A stretch of DNA of 64,000 bases, taken from the NCBI GenBank assembly GCA_018105865.1, contig CM030840.1, positions 9,506,294-9,570,293 on the forward strand, in the 5' to 3' direction. The DNA is from Metaphire vulgaris. Lineage: Eukaryota > Annelida > Clitellata > Crassiclitellata > Megascolecidae. The translations under genes were made by a program, and so were the position numbers. Positions within the stretch are counted from its first letter, which is position 1, and every line of letters begins with the position of its first letter. The notes beneath the pieces are model-generated. The model made no database searches. It saw nothing but the letters and a program-made list of their open reading frames with translations, and was not told where the DNA came from. Below are positions 31,783 to 42,847 of this stretch, in pieces.

Positions 31783-33154
31783 TTATACTTCAGTTCTAAA
31801 TTGTCCTCCTGGTGCTGTGCTTCCAGGCATTCTGCACTCTTTTGCTAGATGTCCAATGCCCTGGCACTTATAACACTGCACCTGACTCTTCCAATTGAAC
31901 TCAGGTCGATTCCTTTGATTGCCATAATCTATCGTTTTCGGCACCGTGACTGCCGCATCTCTAGACGCTTGCACTTGTTCTCTCGTCTGTCTGGGCACTG
32001 CACCTTCTGCCCTTAACAACTGTCGTTCCATATTGGCTTGCCATTTCTCCATGCTAAGCTTCTGTTCCGACATGGTCTCTCACCTGCTTCATCAATTCCT
32101 CTGTCGCACTTTCTTCATTCGTGGCTCTAACCTGTCGCTGATTATCCGAGTGCCTTCTCGTACTTGCGGGCACTTCTTCGGCTGCTCTCTTATAGCTTTC
32201 TAGTCTTAATGCGACCCGATAAGTCTCATCCAACGACCGTGGCTCTCTTTCCCTGACTTTGAGCGAAAGCTCCTTATCCCACATAGCTTCCAGAAAAGCG
32301 TCTCTCGCCACTATCTCAGTCGTGTCATTTATCGGTCCTGGGAAAGCTAAAGCTACTAGCTTCCGTATATCGTGCAGCAACTCCGACAAGCTTTCTTTAT
32401 ACCCTTGCTTCCGGCACCGCAACTGCGTACGGAAAGTCTCTTGCTGCGCCTCCAATCCGTACCTTTGCCTTAATCTACTTATCAATTCCTTGTATGTCAC
32501 GTCTTCTCTGGCACCAAAATCCCACAACAGTTGTGCTGGACCCTTTTCCAAAGCACACTGCAAAAAAGCTCCTTTATCCACGTCTGTCCACTCATTATAC
32601 TTGGCACAGACCTCAAACTGACGTATGAACGTCTCCAACGGTATTGTACCGTCAAACTTATTCGGCTTCATCGGCGTACGCTTTACAGCTTCACGCCATG
32701 ATCCTAGTTCTTGCGCCTTTACTAATTCAAACCTCGGTGTACCTGCACTCCTATCCGGTGTTTGAGGCAGTTGTCTACTCGTCCGTTTTGGACGCGCACA
32801 GGTGCTCACTAACCCTGGTTTGAAGTTAACATCTTCCATCTTCACCTTCACTGATTCTAGTTGGTCCCGACTCAATGGAACCCTTCTTTCTTGAGACAAC
32901 GACTCAAGCCTTGCTTTACTACGGGCACTTTCGGGTGCCCGTCCTCGCCCGAATCCACGGAAACTATCTTCGTACGGGTTGTAATGGTCAATAGCCCGCC
33001 TACGGTGCTTATCGTCGGTCCTCACTTTAGGTGACAGTTCTTTATCTATCATTGTTTCTAACAGTGAATTATGTTCAATGATTCCTGTAGTCTCACCGTC
33101 CATGTCCATGAGACACCTCAAATCAAATGGCTCAGGCTCCATAGCCTCGACCAT
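31783..33154 (-). pseudogene. Gypsy gag (capsid and nucleocapsid), frameshifted
   Basis: 33154-32054 is a 366-residue capsid-like protein with a retrotransposon-gag signature (KFDGTIPLETFIRQFEVCAK, LLWDFGAREDVTYKELISRL, RQRYGLEAQQETFRTQLRCR). A frameshift near 32060-32070 leads into 32073-31783, whose CCHC zinc knuckle CYKCQGIGHLAKEC marks nucleocapsid. Its stop at 31783 lies a few bases from the protease frame. Gag packages the RNA; the knuckle binds it. Confidence 0.85.
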
Positions 33155-33435
33155 CCTCTAATACCTTTCTTAAGACTGGGTGCTTCAATCAAAGTGCCCG
33201 GCACTCCGATGCTTCTGCACTTACTACAAGCACTCAACCAGATGTTGGTGTCCTGCGGTTGCTATACAGGTCTATTCCACTTTCTAAGCCTCGACCTTAC
33301 TCTACTTGGTGTGATTTACCCTTCTAAGACCTTCTCTTACTGCACTCAGTGCGCTTTACCCTTTGTGAAGCCTACCCCTACTCTGCTTAGTGCGCTTTAC
33401 CCTTATGCAGCCTACCCCACTTCTGGTACCAATTA

Positions 33436-34326
33436 TGTGGCGAACCGGGCCTATCGAGGTTCCTACGCCTCCTAAACTCAAGATGGCTCCGCCCGGTTCG
33501 GCGCACACGGGGTTGTGACTCACTCTAAGGCACGTGGTCGTTCGTCTTAGCTTTTTGGCTAAGATCTCAGGCTCTCTTACTACCACCTGTCACTACGCGC
33601 ACTTTACCTGCACTCCGTTCCTATATTCCACACTTAATCCCTCTCTCAATGTATCCTCTTTCCTCTCCCTTAACTCTCCGTGCACCTTACTCCTCTCCGT
33701 GCACCTTACCTTTCACTGTGCACCTTGCCTCTCGCCGTGCACCTTGCCTCTTACCGTGCACCTTATCTCTCACCGTGCACATTGCCTCTCTCCGTGCACC
33801 TTGCCTCTCGCCGTGCCCCTTCACACTGCACCTCTCTCAATGCACCTTCACAATGCACCTCTCTCAATGCACCTTCGCAATGCACCTCTCGCAATGCACC
33901 TCTCGCAATGCACTTAATCTCAAGGGTGCTTCCTTAACCTCAGGGTGCACTTTTCCTACGGGTGCATAGGGTGCATACACTGCATAGTGCACTGTCCTTA
34001 CATGCACTTATATGGACCTTCTTACCATCACACGCCGCCTCGGCCATCGGTCCTGATCTGTGGCAGAACCGGCTATTTATACTGTTTCTGCTGCATGCAC
34101 TCATCCTGCTAGCTCACACTCATCACCGCTCTCTAATTGCTGCGCGCCATTCACTAATCGTCTACCACTCAGCCTGTCTTTCCTTTATGCAATCTATTAT
34201 TATTATATTGGGCCTGACTACCTATGCGGGCGGCTAACTGTCAAAGGATTAAGCTCATAAATTATTAATGGCTCACTTGCGTCTATTGCTACTAAGGGTT
34301 CTATGCTATTATCTAAATTCGCTACA
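33436..34326 (-). repeat. Gypsy 5' LTR, 891 bp
   Basis: Intact LTR, TGTAGCG...CGCCACA on the coding strand, with the CCGTGCACCTT/CAATGCACCTCTC minisatellite at about 33680-33920. The primer-binding site follows at about 33432-33415. Confidence 0.95.
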
Positions 34327-34439
34327 ATATATTAAACTCTATGTTTCCGGTAACGTGATTAGTATCGTCACTCTGACGATACTGGTACCGTGAAAAATAT
34401 CGTGTAATATCGTGGTATCGTCAGTATCGTGCAACCCTA

Positions 34440-35098
34440 ATAGTAACATAGGCTTATAGTCGTATAAATCAGCACTGCACAAAACGGCTTCAAACTCAAC
34501 TAATAATCGACCTAAAAATCTACTTTTACGATACGATTATAGTATTTATATTCGGAAATCAATTGGCACGAATAAGAATTGTTGAAAAGATAAGTAAAAG
34601 ATCAAACGGAACACATTTAAAGCAACTATGGTACACCATATTAAAGCGGTGACGTCGTCCATATCTAAGTAGGCGCTGCCCTCAAATAAATATGATAGCG
34701 CTAAAGATTTATGAGGTCTTCAAGATATCTGCGGGGTAAACATTTCTTGACACACCATCCATGCAAACTGGCTTGCAGTGGCTTCAACTTTGGCCTGACT
34801 TTGCTATAGATAGACGGCATATGCCATCTAGTCCTCATGTACAACTTTGCATCTAGTGTATTATAATAAATCTATGGTCACAGCGGTGTGACTTAAACAT
34901 GGAGTTATTCTTAGAGGAGACGGCTTTACGTCATTTGGCTGAAGCCAACTATATGGGAAATTCCCAAACGGCAGCCACATTGGTAGACTCAAAACATCAT
35001 CAGCTGAGCCATGGGGAATAGCTGCGGGAATGTTTGAATGTTTTACCAATGTTCTAAGAACTTTTTATTAGTATGTATTGAAAATGGATATTCAGATC
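34440..35098. other. Right arm of the CATAG element and flank
   Basis: 34448-34876 is right-arm sequence of the 20690-34876 element. 34885-35098 has no recognised gene. Confidence 0.5.
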
Positions 35099-35340
35099 AG
35101 TGGAGGCTCGAGGATTTGGCAAGTGGGGGAGCTAACTTCTAATCATGGGGCCTACCGTTTGTTGTTAGGCACGTAGTATTAAGTATAGGGTCCCAAAAGA
35201 GGAGCCACTGGGGTCAAGCACTCAATAGGGGGCACGGACCCACCCTGTGCCCAGTGGTGGCTCGAGAATTTGGCAAGTGGGGGGGGGCGTTGCCGCGTTG
35301 GGGTGGCAACTTCTAATCATGGGGGCCTACCGTTTAAATT
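35099..35340 (+). mobile_element. Two partial CAGTGGCGGCTC-family MITEs in tandem
   Basis: CAGTGGAGGCTCGAGGATTT at about 35098 and CAGTGGTGGCTCGAGAATTT at about 35254 each begin a copy of the family defined at 51063-51237, with TTCTAATCATGGGG(G)CCTACCG following. The first runs into the second; the second is truncated near 35336. Confidence 0.75.
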
Positions 35341-35389
35341 TAGGGATGAATCAAATTTGAAACCAAGATTTTTTGCAGTTGGAGCAGGG

Positions 35390-36163
35390 GTTATTGTGGT
35401 ATCTGGAGTCAGGACCAGCTTGGGACTGTCAATTTTTTTAACCTGTTAGGGTAGACCTATTAAGAGAAATTCTGTCTTGGATGGATTAAGAGCAAGGAGG
35501 TTAGATGACATTCATGACGAAATAGACAAGAATGCTGATTCAAGCACAGTAATTGATGTCAAATGAGGATGGCAAAAAGGACAGGAATAACTGAGTGTCG
35601 TCGGCATAGAGTTGGTGATTCAAGTTAAGGGAATCGATTAAGGATGATAGTGGTGTGGTATAGAGACTGAACAATACAGGCAAGTACAGGAAGTTAGAAG
35701 AGCAGTAACAACGCTGGACGATGGAGCGGGTTCAATTCCCGCAGAAGGCCTAAGGTCGACGCAGCCTTACTCGCTAGAGGGCGGTGGTAAACTGAGGAGC
35801 AGCATTAAGCTGCGAGGTAAAACGTGGGCCTGGAGAAAGTAATGGCAACCTACCCCAGATTAATGGATTACACCACCTAAGTCGCTGATTTGCCCAGGCC
35901 GGAGATAGCGCCGGAACCCAACGCTCGGACTCGAGTACGGGACCTACCTTTACCTTTACTAATACAGGCCCAAGGACGGATCCTTGAGGCACTCCGAAGT
36001 TTACGCTATGAGATGAGGTTTGTTTGAGACACGAAACTTGGAAAGAACGAGACTTGAGGTAAGATTTGAACCAGTGATGAGCTTTGTCGGATATGCCGAA
36101 CCAGAGGGACAGTCGCTCGAGTGGAATATTGTGATCGATAGTATCGAATGCGGCAGAAAGGTC
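35390..36163 (-). mobile_element. CR1-like LINE RT fragment, minus strand, split by a SINE
   Basis: On the minus strand 36160-35961 encodes DLSAAFDTIDHNIPLERL, AHHWFKSYLKSRSFQVSC and GVPQGSVLGPVL, the RT palm of CR1-type LINEs. The sequence resumes left of the SINE (35681-35390) with the region after the active site. Confidence 0.8.
35682..35960 (+). mobile_element. tRNA-related SINE inserted in the LINE RT
   Basis: GGGTTCAATTCCCG at about 35729 is a close match to the RNA polymerase III B box of tRNAs (GGTTCGANNCC). A plausible but poor A box lies about 35 bp upstream. The 3' end is a short (CTTTAC)n tail. The flanking duplication AATACAGGC occurs at 35673-35681 and 35961-35969. Confidence 0.75.
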
Positions 36164-36390
36164 GGTAGGGGTAAAGGCGAGCGGCGTAAGGTATCACTAC
36201 GCGTATCAGTATGGGTTAGGATTAGGGTTTGTAAGGGTTTGTAAGAGTTTGTAGGTTTTTACGCCGTGGTTAGAGATACGTAATTCGGATCTTTAGCATA
36301 CGGGTTATAGATACGTCATTCGGATCTTTACCATACTGGTTATTGATACGTATTTCGGAACTTTAGCATACGGGTTATAGATACGTAATT

Positions 36391-36723
36391 CAGAGCCGGC
36401 GCGTGACTTTCGGGGGCTCCCTGCAATTTTTACGAGCGCAACGTTTTTGAAATGTCTTGACGATCCTGATGATGATGATGATGTTGATAATTAAGACGAT
36501 GCTGATCATGATGATGATGATGACGACGACAGCGATGATTATGAGGGGCTTTATATCGCAGACAGAGGGCGCTGAGTCACAGTGAGGGAGCGCGGAAGAG
36601 ACAGGAACTAAGTTACTAACCTTTTCCTTTACCAATCCTCTAGAAATTGCTCTCCCGCCGTTTCTGAGTGATATTTTTGGCTTTACCTGACACTAATTCA
36701 ATTTGGATATTGTGCGCCATCGG
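36391..36723. other. Sequence with a possible hAT terminus and GAT-rich tract
   Basis: CAGAGCCGGCGCGTGA at 36391 looks like a hAT tip, but no partner end was found. Degenerate (GAT)n occupies about 36464-36540. Confidence 0.3.
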
Positions 36724-37001
36724 GGGTGATTCTAATCGGCGGATGAGGGCGGGGCGGATGAGCTGGCGGATGAGCGGGCGGATGAACGCGGCGGATGAGA
36801 ACCGTGGCGTATATAGGCTTCTCATCCGCCAGGCTTCTCATCCGCCGAATCAAACATATCGCCCTCCTAGCTGAATATGACATATAGCGCCCCCGCCGTC
36901 GCCCCCTCCTCATATAGGCTTCTCATCCGCCACGGTTCTCATCCGCCGCGTTCATCCGCCAGCTCATCCGCCCCGCCCTCATCCGCCGATTAGAATCACC
37001 C
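36724..37001. mobile_element. Foldback element of GGCGGATGAG repeats, 8-bp TSD
   Basis: Ends are GGGTGATTCTAATCGGCGG and its exact complement. Each arm is a run of GGCGGATGAG / GGCGGATGAAC words (left about 36739-36812, right about 36916-36990). The duplication GCCATCGG is exact at 36716-36723 and 37002-37009. Fully self-complementary over about 90 bp per arm. Confidence 0.9.
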
Positions 37002-37337
37002 GCCATCGGCATTGACCTTAGGGATACGAAAACTGACCTTTCAGGCGATACATCGTTTCTCTAGGTACTTACGTCTCTCTAGCCACGGAGGCCAACGTCC
37101 CGGATTACGTATCTATAACCCGTATGCTAAAGATCCGAATGACGGATCTATAACCCGTATGCTAAAGATCCGGATTAACCTACGTATCTATAACCCGTAT
37201 GCATTGACATCTATAAATAGCCTAGACTGCTCATAGCCTATAGCTTGTCATTGCAACCACTGAGGCTAAAATGCCGCCATTTTGCGAGGAGCAGAAGTAT
37301 TACATGTTAAGGATTTAATGTGGTAAATTCGTTAAAA

Positions 37338-37414
37338 ATGCCATCATGCACAGCGATTAGCTGTACAAACAGAACGGGAAAGAAGTATGCGGTTGTTGGA
37401 CGGACATTCCACCG
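37338..37414 (+). CDS. P transposase exon 1 (first half of THAP zinc finger)
   Basis: ATG at 37338 opens a 25-codon exon with the first zinc ligands of a THAP domain (C-x4-C, in PSCTAISC) and ends CACCG|GTAAGA, phase 2. The codon is completed by the first base of 38317. The MITE at 21003-21530 retains a diverged version of this exon start. Confidence 0.85.
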
Positions 37415-38316
37415 GTAAGATGTTGATAAAATGGTATCACTTTGTAGTTGCCCCAGTTATGACCGCCCCCGTTATGGCCGCTCCCGTTATGACCGCCACC
37501 GTCCGGAATTGTTACCATGACAAATAAGTAAACACGAAATTTCTATAGCGCTGCCAGAAAGCTTGGCGCATTGCACCGGCTTCTTCACGAACGCTCAATC
37601 TCTATCAGGGCATCTTACAGACTACCTGACTCTATCCAGGAAGTATTATTACTATTAATGTAGCTGTCTACCAGGAAAGGCCGCTATAATAAATGCCTAA
37701 CAAAGCAGCCGCACACAATTTTCAAAACACGTGGAACACCCGAGGTCACACATGGCTAGTCAGCGCTACCAGAATGGACATGTTTCTGCGGCTGGCTTCA
37801 TCACCTGGGACGTAGCTAGGCATAGGCTTGGGGGGGACTTAAGCCCCCAAGCCTGAAGCTAGCCCCCAAATGAGTTCAAGTCCAAAATAGCGTTGCGGAC
37901 TCAAAAGAAAGGGAAGAAGGGAGTGAATTTTTGGCCCCCAAACCTAAAATCTTGGATACATCGCTGTTCATCAATGGTGTTATTCACAACCTTACCACTT
38001 TTTAACTGCTATCTCTACTTGCTACTTTGCAATTACATGTTGGCACCATTTGAATTCACATTTGCAATCAGTTATTACGTTGATATTATGCAGTAGCTCA
38101 TCAAGCCTACTTGATTTTGTTATGGATATCTGATTTTAGTCAAATAATTTAGTACACAGTTTAGTATTTCTATTCAGGTGTCATGCATTGCTGATGCAGC
38201 AATGCATGGGACTAAAGAAGAAGAAGAATGTAGTACATACCAAACAAATTTGTAAAAAATAATTTGTGAACATCATGCATACATTTTATTTGTCATGATT
38301 TATAATTTGTTTTCAG
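37415..38316 (+). other. P transposase intron 1
   Basis: The GT...TTTGTTTTCAG intron holds three tandem CCGTTATGACCGC-like 15-mers at about 37450-37500, a GC-rich AAGCCCCCAAGCC inverted patch at about 37828-37858 and a perfect 11-bp hairpin at 38182-38208. No coding sequence. Confidence 0.6.
38182..38208. other. Perfect 11-bp hairpin in intron 1
   Basis: CATGCATTGCT (38182-38192), loop GATGC, AGCAATGCATG (38198-38208). Confidence 0.75.
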
Positions 38317-38512
38317 TTTTCCATTGTCGAACTCAAGTTTGACAATGCAGTGGGTTTACAACATGAGACGTGACGATTTCACTCCTAATACTTGGTCACG
38401 TCTGTGTTCTGATCACTTTACTGAGAACTGCTTTGATCGTACGGGCCAGACAACGAGATTCAGAGAAAATGCAGTTCCAACTTTGTTCAAGTTTCCTAAA
38501 CATTTGAGAAAG
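38317..38512 (+). CDS. P transposase exon 2 (second half of THAP domain)
   Basis: The acceptor TTTGTTTTCAG ends at 38316. In phase with exon 1 it reads FHRFPL across the junction, then W, and the second zinc pair in RLCSDHFTENCF (C-x2-H), followed by the AVPTLF motif that closes THAP domains. The donor AG|GTTTGA at 38512 is weak but phase 0. The THAP domain binds the transposon ends. Confidence 0.85.
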
Positions 38513-38796
38513 GTTTGATAACAATTTTACTATTCATTACTGTTTTGTGACAAAGTAACAGTAGTGAATTACAGTACCTGAGTGACATTTTTACATAGTG
38601 TCAAAGTAAACATCACATTTAAGTAAGAAATTCTAACACACGTAGGCCATGTCGGTATTATGACAATCTGTCGAACAATGACAGTGGTCACGTGTCAATA
38701 TGATTTACTGTATCTTAATAGGAAATGATCCATAATCAGTTTTTTAATGATTAATATGCAAAGTCAATTTGATTACATATTGTTGCTTGTGATCAG

Positions 38797-41303
38797 GTAA
38801 TGAATTCCAGACAACTGCCTGTAATTCATACAGCTGTTGTACCATCAGATGCACAGAATGAGCAGACAGTCAAACCAGAGCCAAGTGGACTGGCAAAATC
38901 TGAAGTAGAAACTGTTGTCGCCGACCACTGCTACTACACCATTGAGAGTCCACGTCAACTCAAAAGAAAGTTGACTACCTTTCACGACAGATGTGCTGCA
39001 ATGAAAAAGAAATTGAAACTGGAACGACAGAGAACATCACGTTTGAGGAAACGAGTCAATTCTCTGCAAATCATTGTTGAAAATCTGCTTGTTGAAAATC
39101 TGCAAAAGCAGCATCTTGTAAATGAGCAGTGTGTTGAAATGTTGGAGAAAACTTTTTCTGGTGTTTCTAAGCAGTTGATGGAGCGAATTGTGCAACAAAC
39201 AGGTAAAAACGTTACACGCAAATCTTATCCTAGTGAACTGAGAGCATTTGCACTAACGCTCCAGTTTTATTCCACGAAAGCTTATAATTATGTTCGCAAA
39301 CATTTCAATCTTGCTTTACCAAGTCTCAGTGCTATTAGACGCTGGTACCAAAGTGTTAATGGTGAGCCTGGATTTACACAGGAAGCCCTTTCAGCATTGA
39401 AGGCACGAGCTGAACATGCTTCAGCCAACACCAAACCACTCTTATGTTCATTAATGATTGACGAGATGGCAATCCGTCAGCATGTTGAGTGGAATGGAAG
39501 TAAGTTTAAGTGGTTGTGTTGATTTAGGCAGTGGCATTTGTGATGATTCAACTCCTGTTGCAACTGAAGTGCTAGTTTTTATGGTAGTATCTTTGTGTGA
39601 AAACTGGAAAATTCCAGTAGGTTATTTCTTTGTGAAAGGATTGTCTGGCTCCGATCGTGCTAATCTAGTTAAGCAATGTTTGTCAAAATTGTATGACATT
39701 GGTGTTAAAATTGTTTCTTTGACATGTGATGGACCCCACTGTCATTTCAAAATGATGAATGAGTTGGGTGCGGGTTTAGATCCATTGAATCTTCAGGCAT
39801 TTTTTGTGCACCCCAGTAATGCTTGTGTGAAAGTTCATGTGGTGTTTGATGTTTGCCATATGTTGAAGCTACTTCGAAACACTCTCGCTGAATGCGGAAT
39901 ACTTGTCGATGCTGATGGTAACAAAATTAAATGGGAGTATGTTGTTGCCCTACATCAGGTGCAGCAAAATGAGGATATGCATCTGGCTAATAAATTAACT
40001 AAAGCTCACATTAACTTTCACACACAGAAGATGAAAGTAAATTTAGCAGCACAGACGTTGAGTGCCAGTACATCATCAGCTATTGAGTTCTGTGCCACAT
40101 TTACATTTACATCATCTACATTTACCACAGTTTTCTGGATCTGAGCCCACAGTAAGATTTTTGAAACTCATTGATCACCTGTTTGATGTTCTAAATTCAC
40201 GTAATCCTGTTGCACGTGGGTTTAAAGCCGCATTGAGGCCTTCAAATTTTCATCTGTGGGATCCATTTTTAGATGAAGCATTTGCTTATATTATGAGCCT
40301 AAAAGACACTAGTGGTCAGTCGATGACGTCCACCCGAAGGAAGACACCATTTATTGTTTTTTTATGTGCGATACAGACTGTTAAGTCATTGTATTTCCAG
40401 TATGTTGCAGGTGCTGATGCACCAGTGAAATATTTATTGACATATAAGCTGAGTCAAGACCACATCGAATTATTTTTTTCTGCTGTTCGTTCATCATTGG
40501 GATATAATAATAATCCGACTGCAAGGCAATTTATTGCAGCATACAAGCGACTTTTGATACGCCACGAAGTGAAGGGTATTGGTGGCAACTGTGCCCACCT
40601 GGATGGTACTGATATCCTCTTTTTAACTCGTGATGTGCATAGAAATAAAGGTGTTGTTAATACAGTTGATACTGATATTCTAGACATTTGTCTTGCACGT
40701 CATTATGATATTGTGACAAGTCAGAGTGATGAGGTATCACAGTTACAGCTTGAGCACAAATATGCCAAAAAGTGTGATTTTTCTTCATTGTCAGAATTTA
40801 AAGTAAATGTTGTGGCGTATGTGGCTGGTTATGTTGTAAAAATGGTCTGTCGAATTCTACACTGCCCTGATTGCCTTGTGTCACTAACTACAGCACCACT
40901 TTGTGAGAAACTGTTGTTTGTCAAATTGAAAGACAAAGGGGGCTTGATAAAGCCTTCTGAGAGTGTTGTCAAAGTATGTGAGATCACAGAGCAGGCAATA
41001 AGCAGAATGATGGCTTCTTGTAAAGGTAACTTGCCTCTGGCTCTTGGGTCAAAATTAGTGGCAACAGTTTCTCTATCTGTGTTAAGTGAAGTTGGGGAAT
41101 CGAAAAGTGTGTTTGCTGATCTTTATGATCACATGTTTGATTCTAGTCCGGAAAGTAATCATGTATACAAACTAATCAAAGTTATCAGTCAGTGTTACAT
41201 TAAGATTAGAATGCATGCCATTGCAAAAAGATACACTGAACACAAAACTGGTACCAAAGTGCGTAAGCAGCTGACCAAACTAGTGTTATTCAAGCACCAG
41301 TAG
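38797..41303 (+). pseudogene. P/THAP9-like transposase, exon 3 (catalytic region), two frameshifts
   Basis: After acceptor GTGATCAG the exon opens in phase 0. A Lys/Leu/Gln-rich coiled coil (about 38960-39160) for oligomerisation is followed by an HTH-like region and the RNase H-like core. Recognisable catalytic contexts are LCSLMIDEMAIRQHVEW (first Asp), SLTCDGPH (second Asp) and TYKLSQDHIELFFSAVRS (Glu), with CHMLKLLRNTL of the GTP-binding insert between. One extra base near 39505-39512 and a length change in a CATTTA repeat near 40083-40130 shift the frame twice. Otherwise it is open to TAG at 41303. Closest known relative by motif is vertebrate THAP9, itself an active P-like transposase. 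The two lesions suggest recent loss of function or assembly errors. Confidence 0.9.
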
Positions 41304-41774
41304 TTGATAGCCATAGTTGTATGTTGCCATTTTGATGTAAACCTGTATTTTATTGTGGTCAAGTTTTTCAATTTCTGCTGTAGTCATTAATGTAGCCGTT
41401 TGCCAGTGTTTTATACAGGCCTGTAGCCATTATACCAGTGGTGAATATTTTATAGTTGTTATTCTTTTGTGGTGATCTTTTGTAAGGCGATTTATTTCAT
41501 TGTATAATTCAGGGTTTAATCAAGGCTGTTTGCCAGTGTTTTATACAGGCCTGTTAGGAGGGGAGATTCCTCCCCTCTAAGACCTCAAAATCCCCCCACA
41601 AATCACAGCACTTACACAAATTTTGCATTTAACTGTGTCTTTTCCTCTTCTAACAAGTCGATCCCCCGAAAGTTTTAATTCCCCCCCAAGGCTTGGAGTC
41701 TGGATAAAACACTACCTGTTTGCCCTTTCCCCCCGAAAATTTTGACATACTGCATCAACTTACAGCACTCCCCC
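41304..41774 (+). other. P element 3' region
   Basis: GTTTGCCAGTGTTTTATACA plus GGCCTGT occurs at about 41398 and again at 41528 (131 bp apart). GAGGGGAG/CTCCCCTC at about 41558-41577 forms an 8-bp hairpin. No gene. Confidence 0.45.
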
Positions 41775-42028
41775 AAGCCCCACTAGCTGACTTCCCCCGG
41801 CCTCTGGTTGTCGGATCTTCCAATAAACTGAGCATTTTCAGATCTAGGCTTAAAACACATCTCTTCCAAATAGCATTTCCTCCATAGTCTGTCTTGCTGT
41901 TTCCCTCTGACTGATCTCTGGAATGACCTGGTCTTTTGCGGATGGATTTGAAGTACCATCGATTGATACCCTTGAGTATTAGAAATGGTGCTATAGAAGT
42001 GCATAATTATTATTATTATTATTATTAC
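41775..42028 (+). mobile_element. LINE 3' end, CR1/L2-like, (ATT)n tail
   Basis: One frame reads SIFRSRLKTHLFQIAFP, the FK/FR..LKTHLF terminus of CR1/L2 ORF2. It is followed by GGTGCTATAGAAGTGCATAA and (ATT)n at 42006-42028. Confidence 0.65.
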
Positions 42029-42063
42029 TGTGACTCATCATTGCCAGTTAGATTTCTACGGTT

Positions 42064-42778
42064 TCTCTCTGTGCTCTAGATATTTTGAAGGCTTTTGATC
42101 GAGTTAATCATTATGGTTTAATGTGTTTATTATTGAAACGCCAATTTCCAAGGTGTGTATTTTCAATTATTTCAGATTGCTTTAGTAAATGTAATAGTGT
42201 TGTTAGATGCTTGTATGATAGTGTTGTTAGATGCTTGTAGTGCTTTATCCACATGCTTTGTAATTCACGCAGAGGTTCGACAGGGAGGTTTGCTGTCGTC
42301 TGCCTTGTACTGTGTATATATATGAGTTCAGTGGCAGTTCCACCATGTTAATGACTGGGGATGCATCCTCCCCACTGGGGTTACGGATGACCTCTTTTGC
42401 TTGTCAACCTATTTTCTGGTGAGTTTTTAACAAAATTTAGTGAAAAATACTACAAATTACCTTCTCTTTTTTTGCTTGTCAGCCTTTTTTGCAAGGTTTA
42501 TTAGCATTTAGTGGGAAAAACACTAACAATGACCTTTTTGTCTCTTTTCTTTTTTTCCCTCTTCACTTTGCATCCCCCCACAAATTTCCTCAAAAAAAGC
42601 ATCAAACTCTGAGCTGGTGACTGTTGAATTATTTAAGTCGTTTTGTCTACGAATCCTTATGCATGCTGTTAAAATAACCACAACTAGTAAAGCTAACATG
42701 AATTTGCTGAATAACTGTATAAATAAGTGCTTATACAAGATTTTTGGCATTGGTTCGAGGCAAAATATCACTGTAATG

Positions 42779-42779
<1 letters not shown>
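42064..42779 (+). mobile_element. LINE RT fragments split by an insert
   Basis: 42064-42327 encodes LDILKAFDRVNHYGLMCL and, after a break, EVRQGGLLSSALYCVYI (RT palm). 42608-42779 encodes NNCINKCLYKIFGIGSRQNI, the C-terminal part of the same LINE type. Between them (42328-42600) lies unrelated DNA starting CAGTGGCAGTTCCACCATG with two TTTTGCTTGTCARCC words, probably a MITE whose right tip I could not identify. A partial tandem duplication of about 22 bp (GTGTTGTTAGATGCTTGTA) sits at 42198-42240. Confidence 0.65.

Positions 42780-42842
<63 letters not shown>
42780..42842. repeat. (AT)n microsatellite
   Basis: Uninterrupted alternating AT at the junction between two LINE remnants. Confidence 0.95.

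Positions 42843-42844
<2 letters not shown>

Positions 42845-42847
<3 letters not shown>

Larger units (their letters stand above)
24557..34326 (-). mobile_element. Ty3/gypsy LTR retrotransposon, complete structure, minus strand
   Basis: The 5' LTR is 33436-34326 (891 bp). The 3' LTR is 24557-25320 plus 27153-27279 (also 891 bp), split by a transposon. LTRs start TGTAGCG and end CGCCACA on the coding strand. I count roughly ten differences between them, about 1%, so the insertion is fairly recent. Next to the 5' LTR, TGGTACCAGAAGTGGGGT matches the 3' end of animal tRNA-Leu(UAA) with one mismatch, the primer-binding site. A purine-rich GTCCGGGGTGG precedes the 3' LTR. ATAT flanks both outer ends. 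Order is gag, protease, RT, RNase H, integrase; no envelope-like gene was seen. Confidence 0.95.
20968..34439. mobile_element. hAT-type element (TAGGGATGCACGATAC ends) loaded with nested elements
   Basis: The left end TAGGGATGCACGATACTGA and the complement of the right end, TAGGGTTGCACGATACTGA, match, and both arms continue with repeated TATCG words. The 8-bp duplication ATAGTAAC is exact at 20960-20967 and 34440-34447. Its own sequence appears limited to about 20968-21002, 21539-21657 and 34327-34439; the rest is later insertions. No transposase of its own remains. Confidence 0.85.
20690..34876. mobile_element. CATAG-ended element (P-like ends), carrier of the 14-kb nest
   Basis: The left end CATAGACTATAATATC and right end TTATTATAATAAATCTATG are inverted. 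Further in, the arms match strongly: GATGGTGTGTCAAGAAATGT occurs at about 20752 and its complement at about 34736. The 8-bp duplication GTCACAGC is exact at 20682-20689 and 34877-34884. CA...TG ends with 8-bp duplications are shared with the P element at 37202. No transposase of its own was seen. About 13.5 kb of its length is the hAT insertion 20968-34439. Confidence 0.85.

Noticed and set aside
42328..42600. A complete MITE beginning CAGTGGCAGTTCC
   Set aside because: A convincing right tip and duplication were not found, so only the left-end resemblance is noted.
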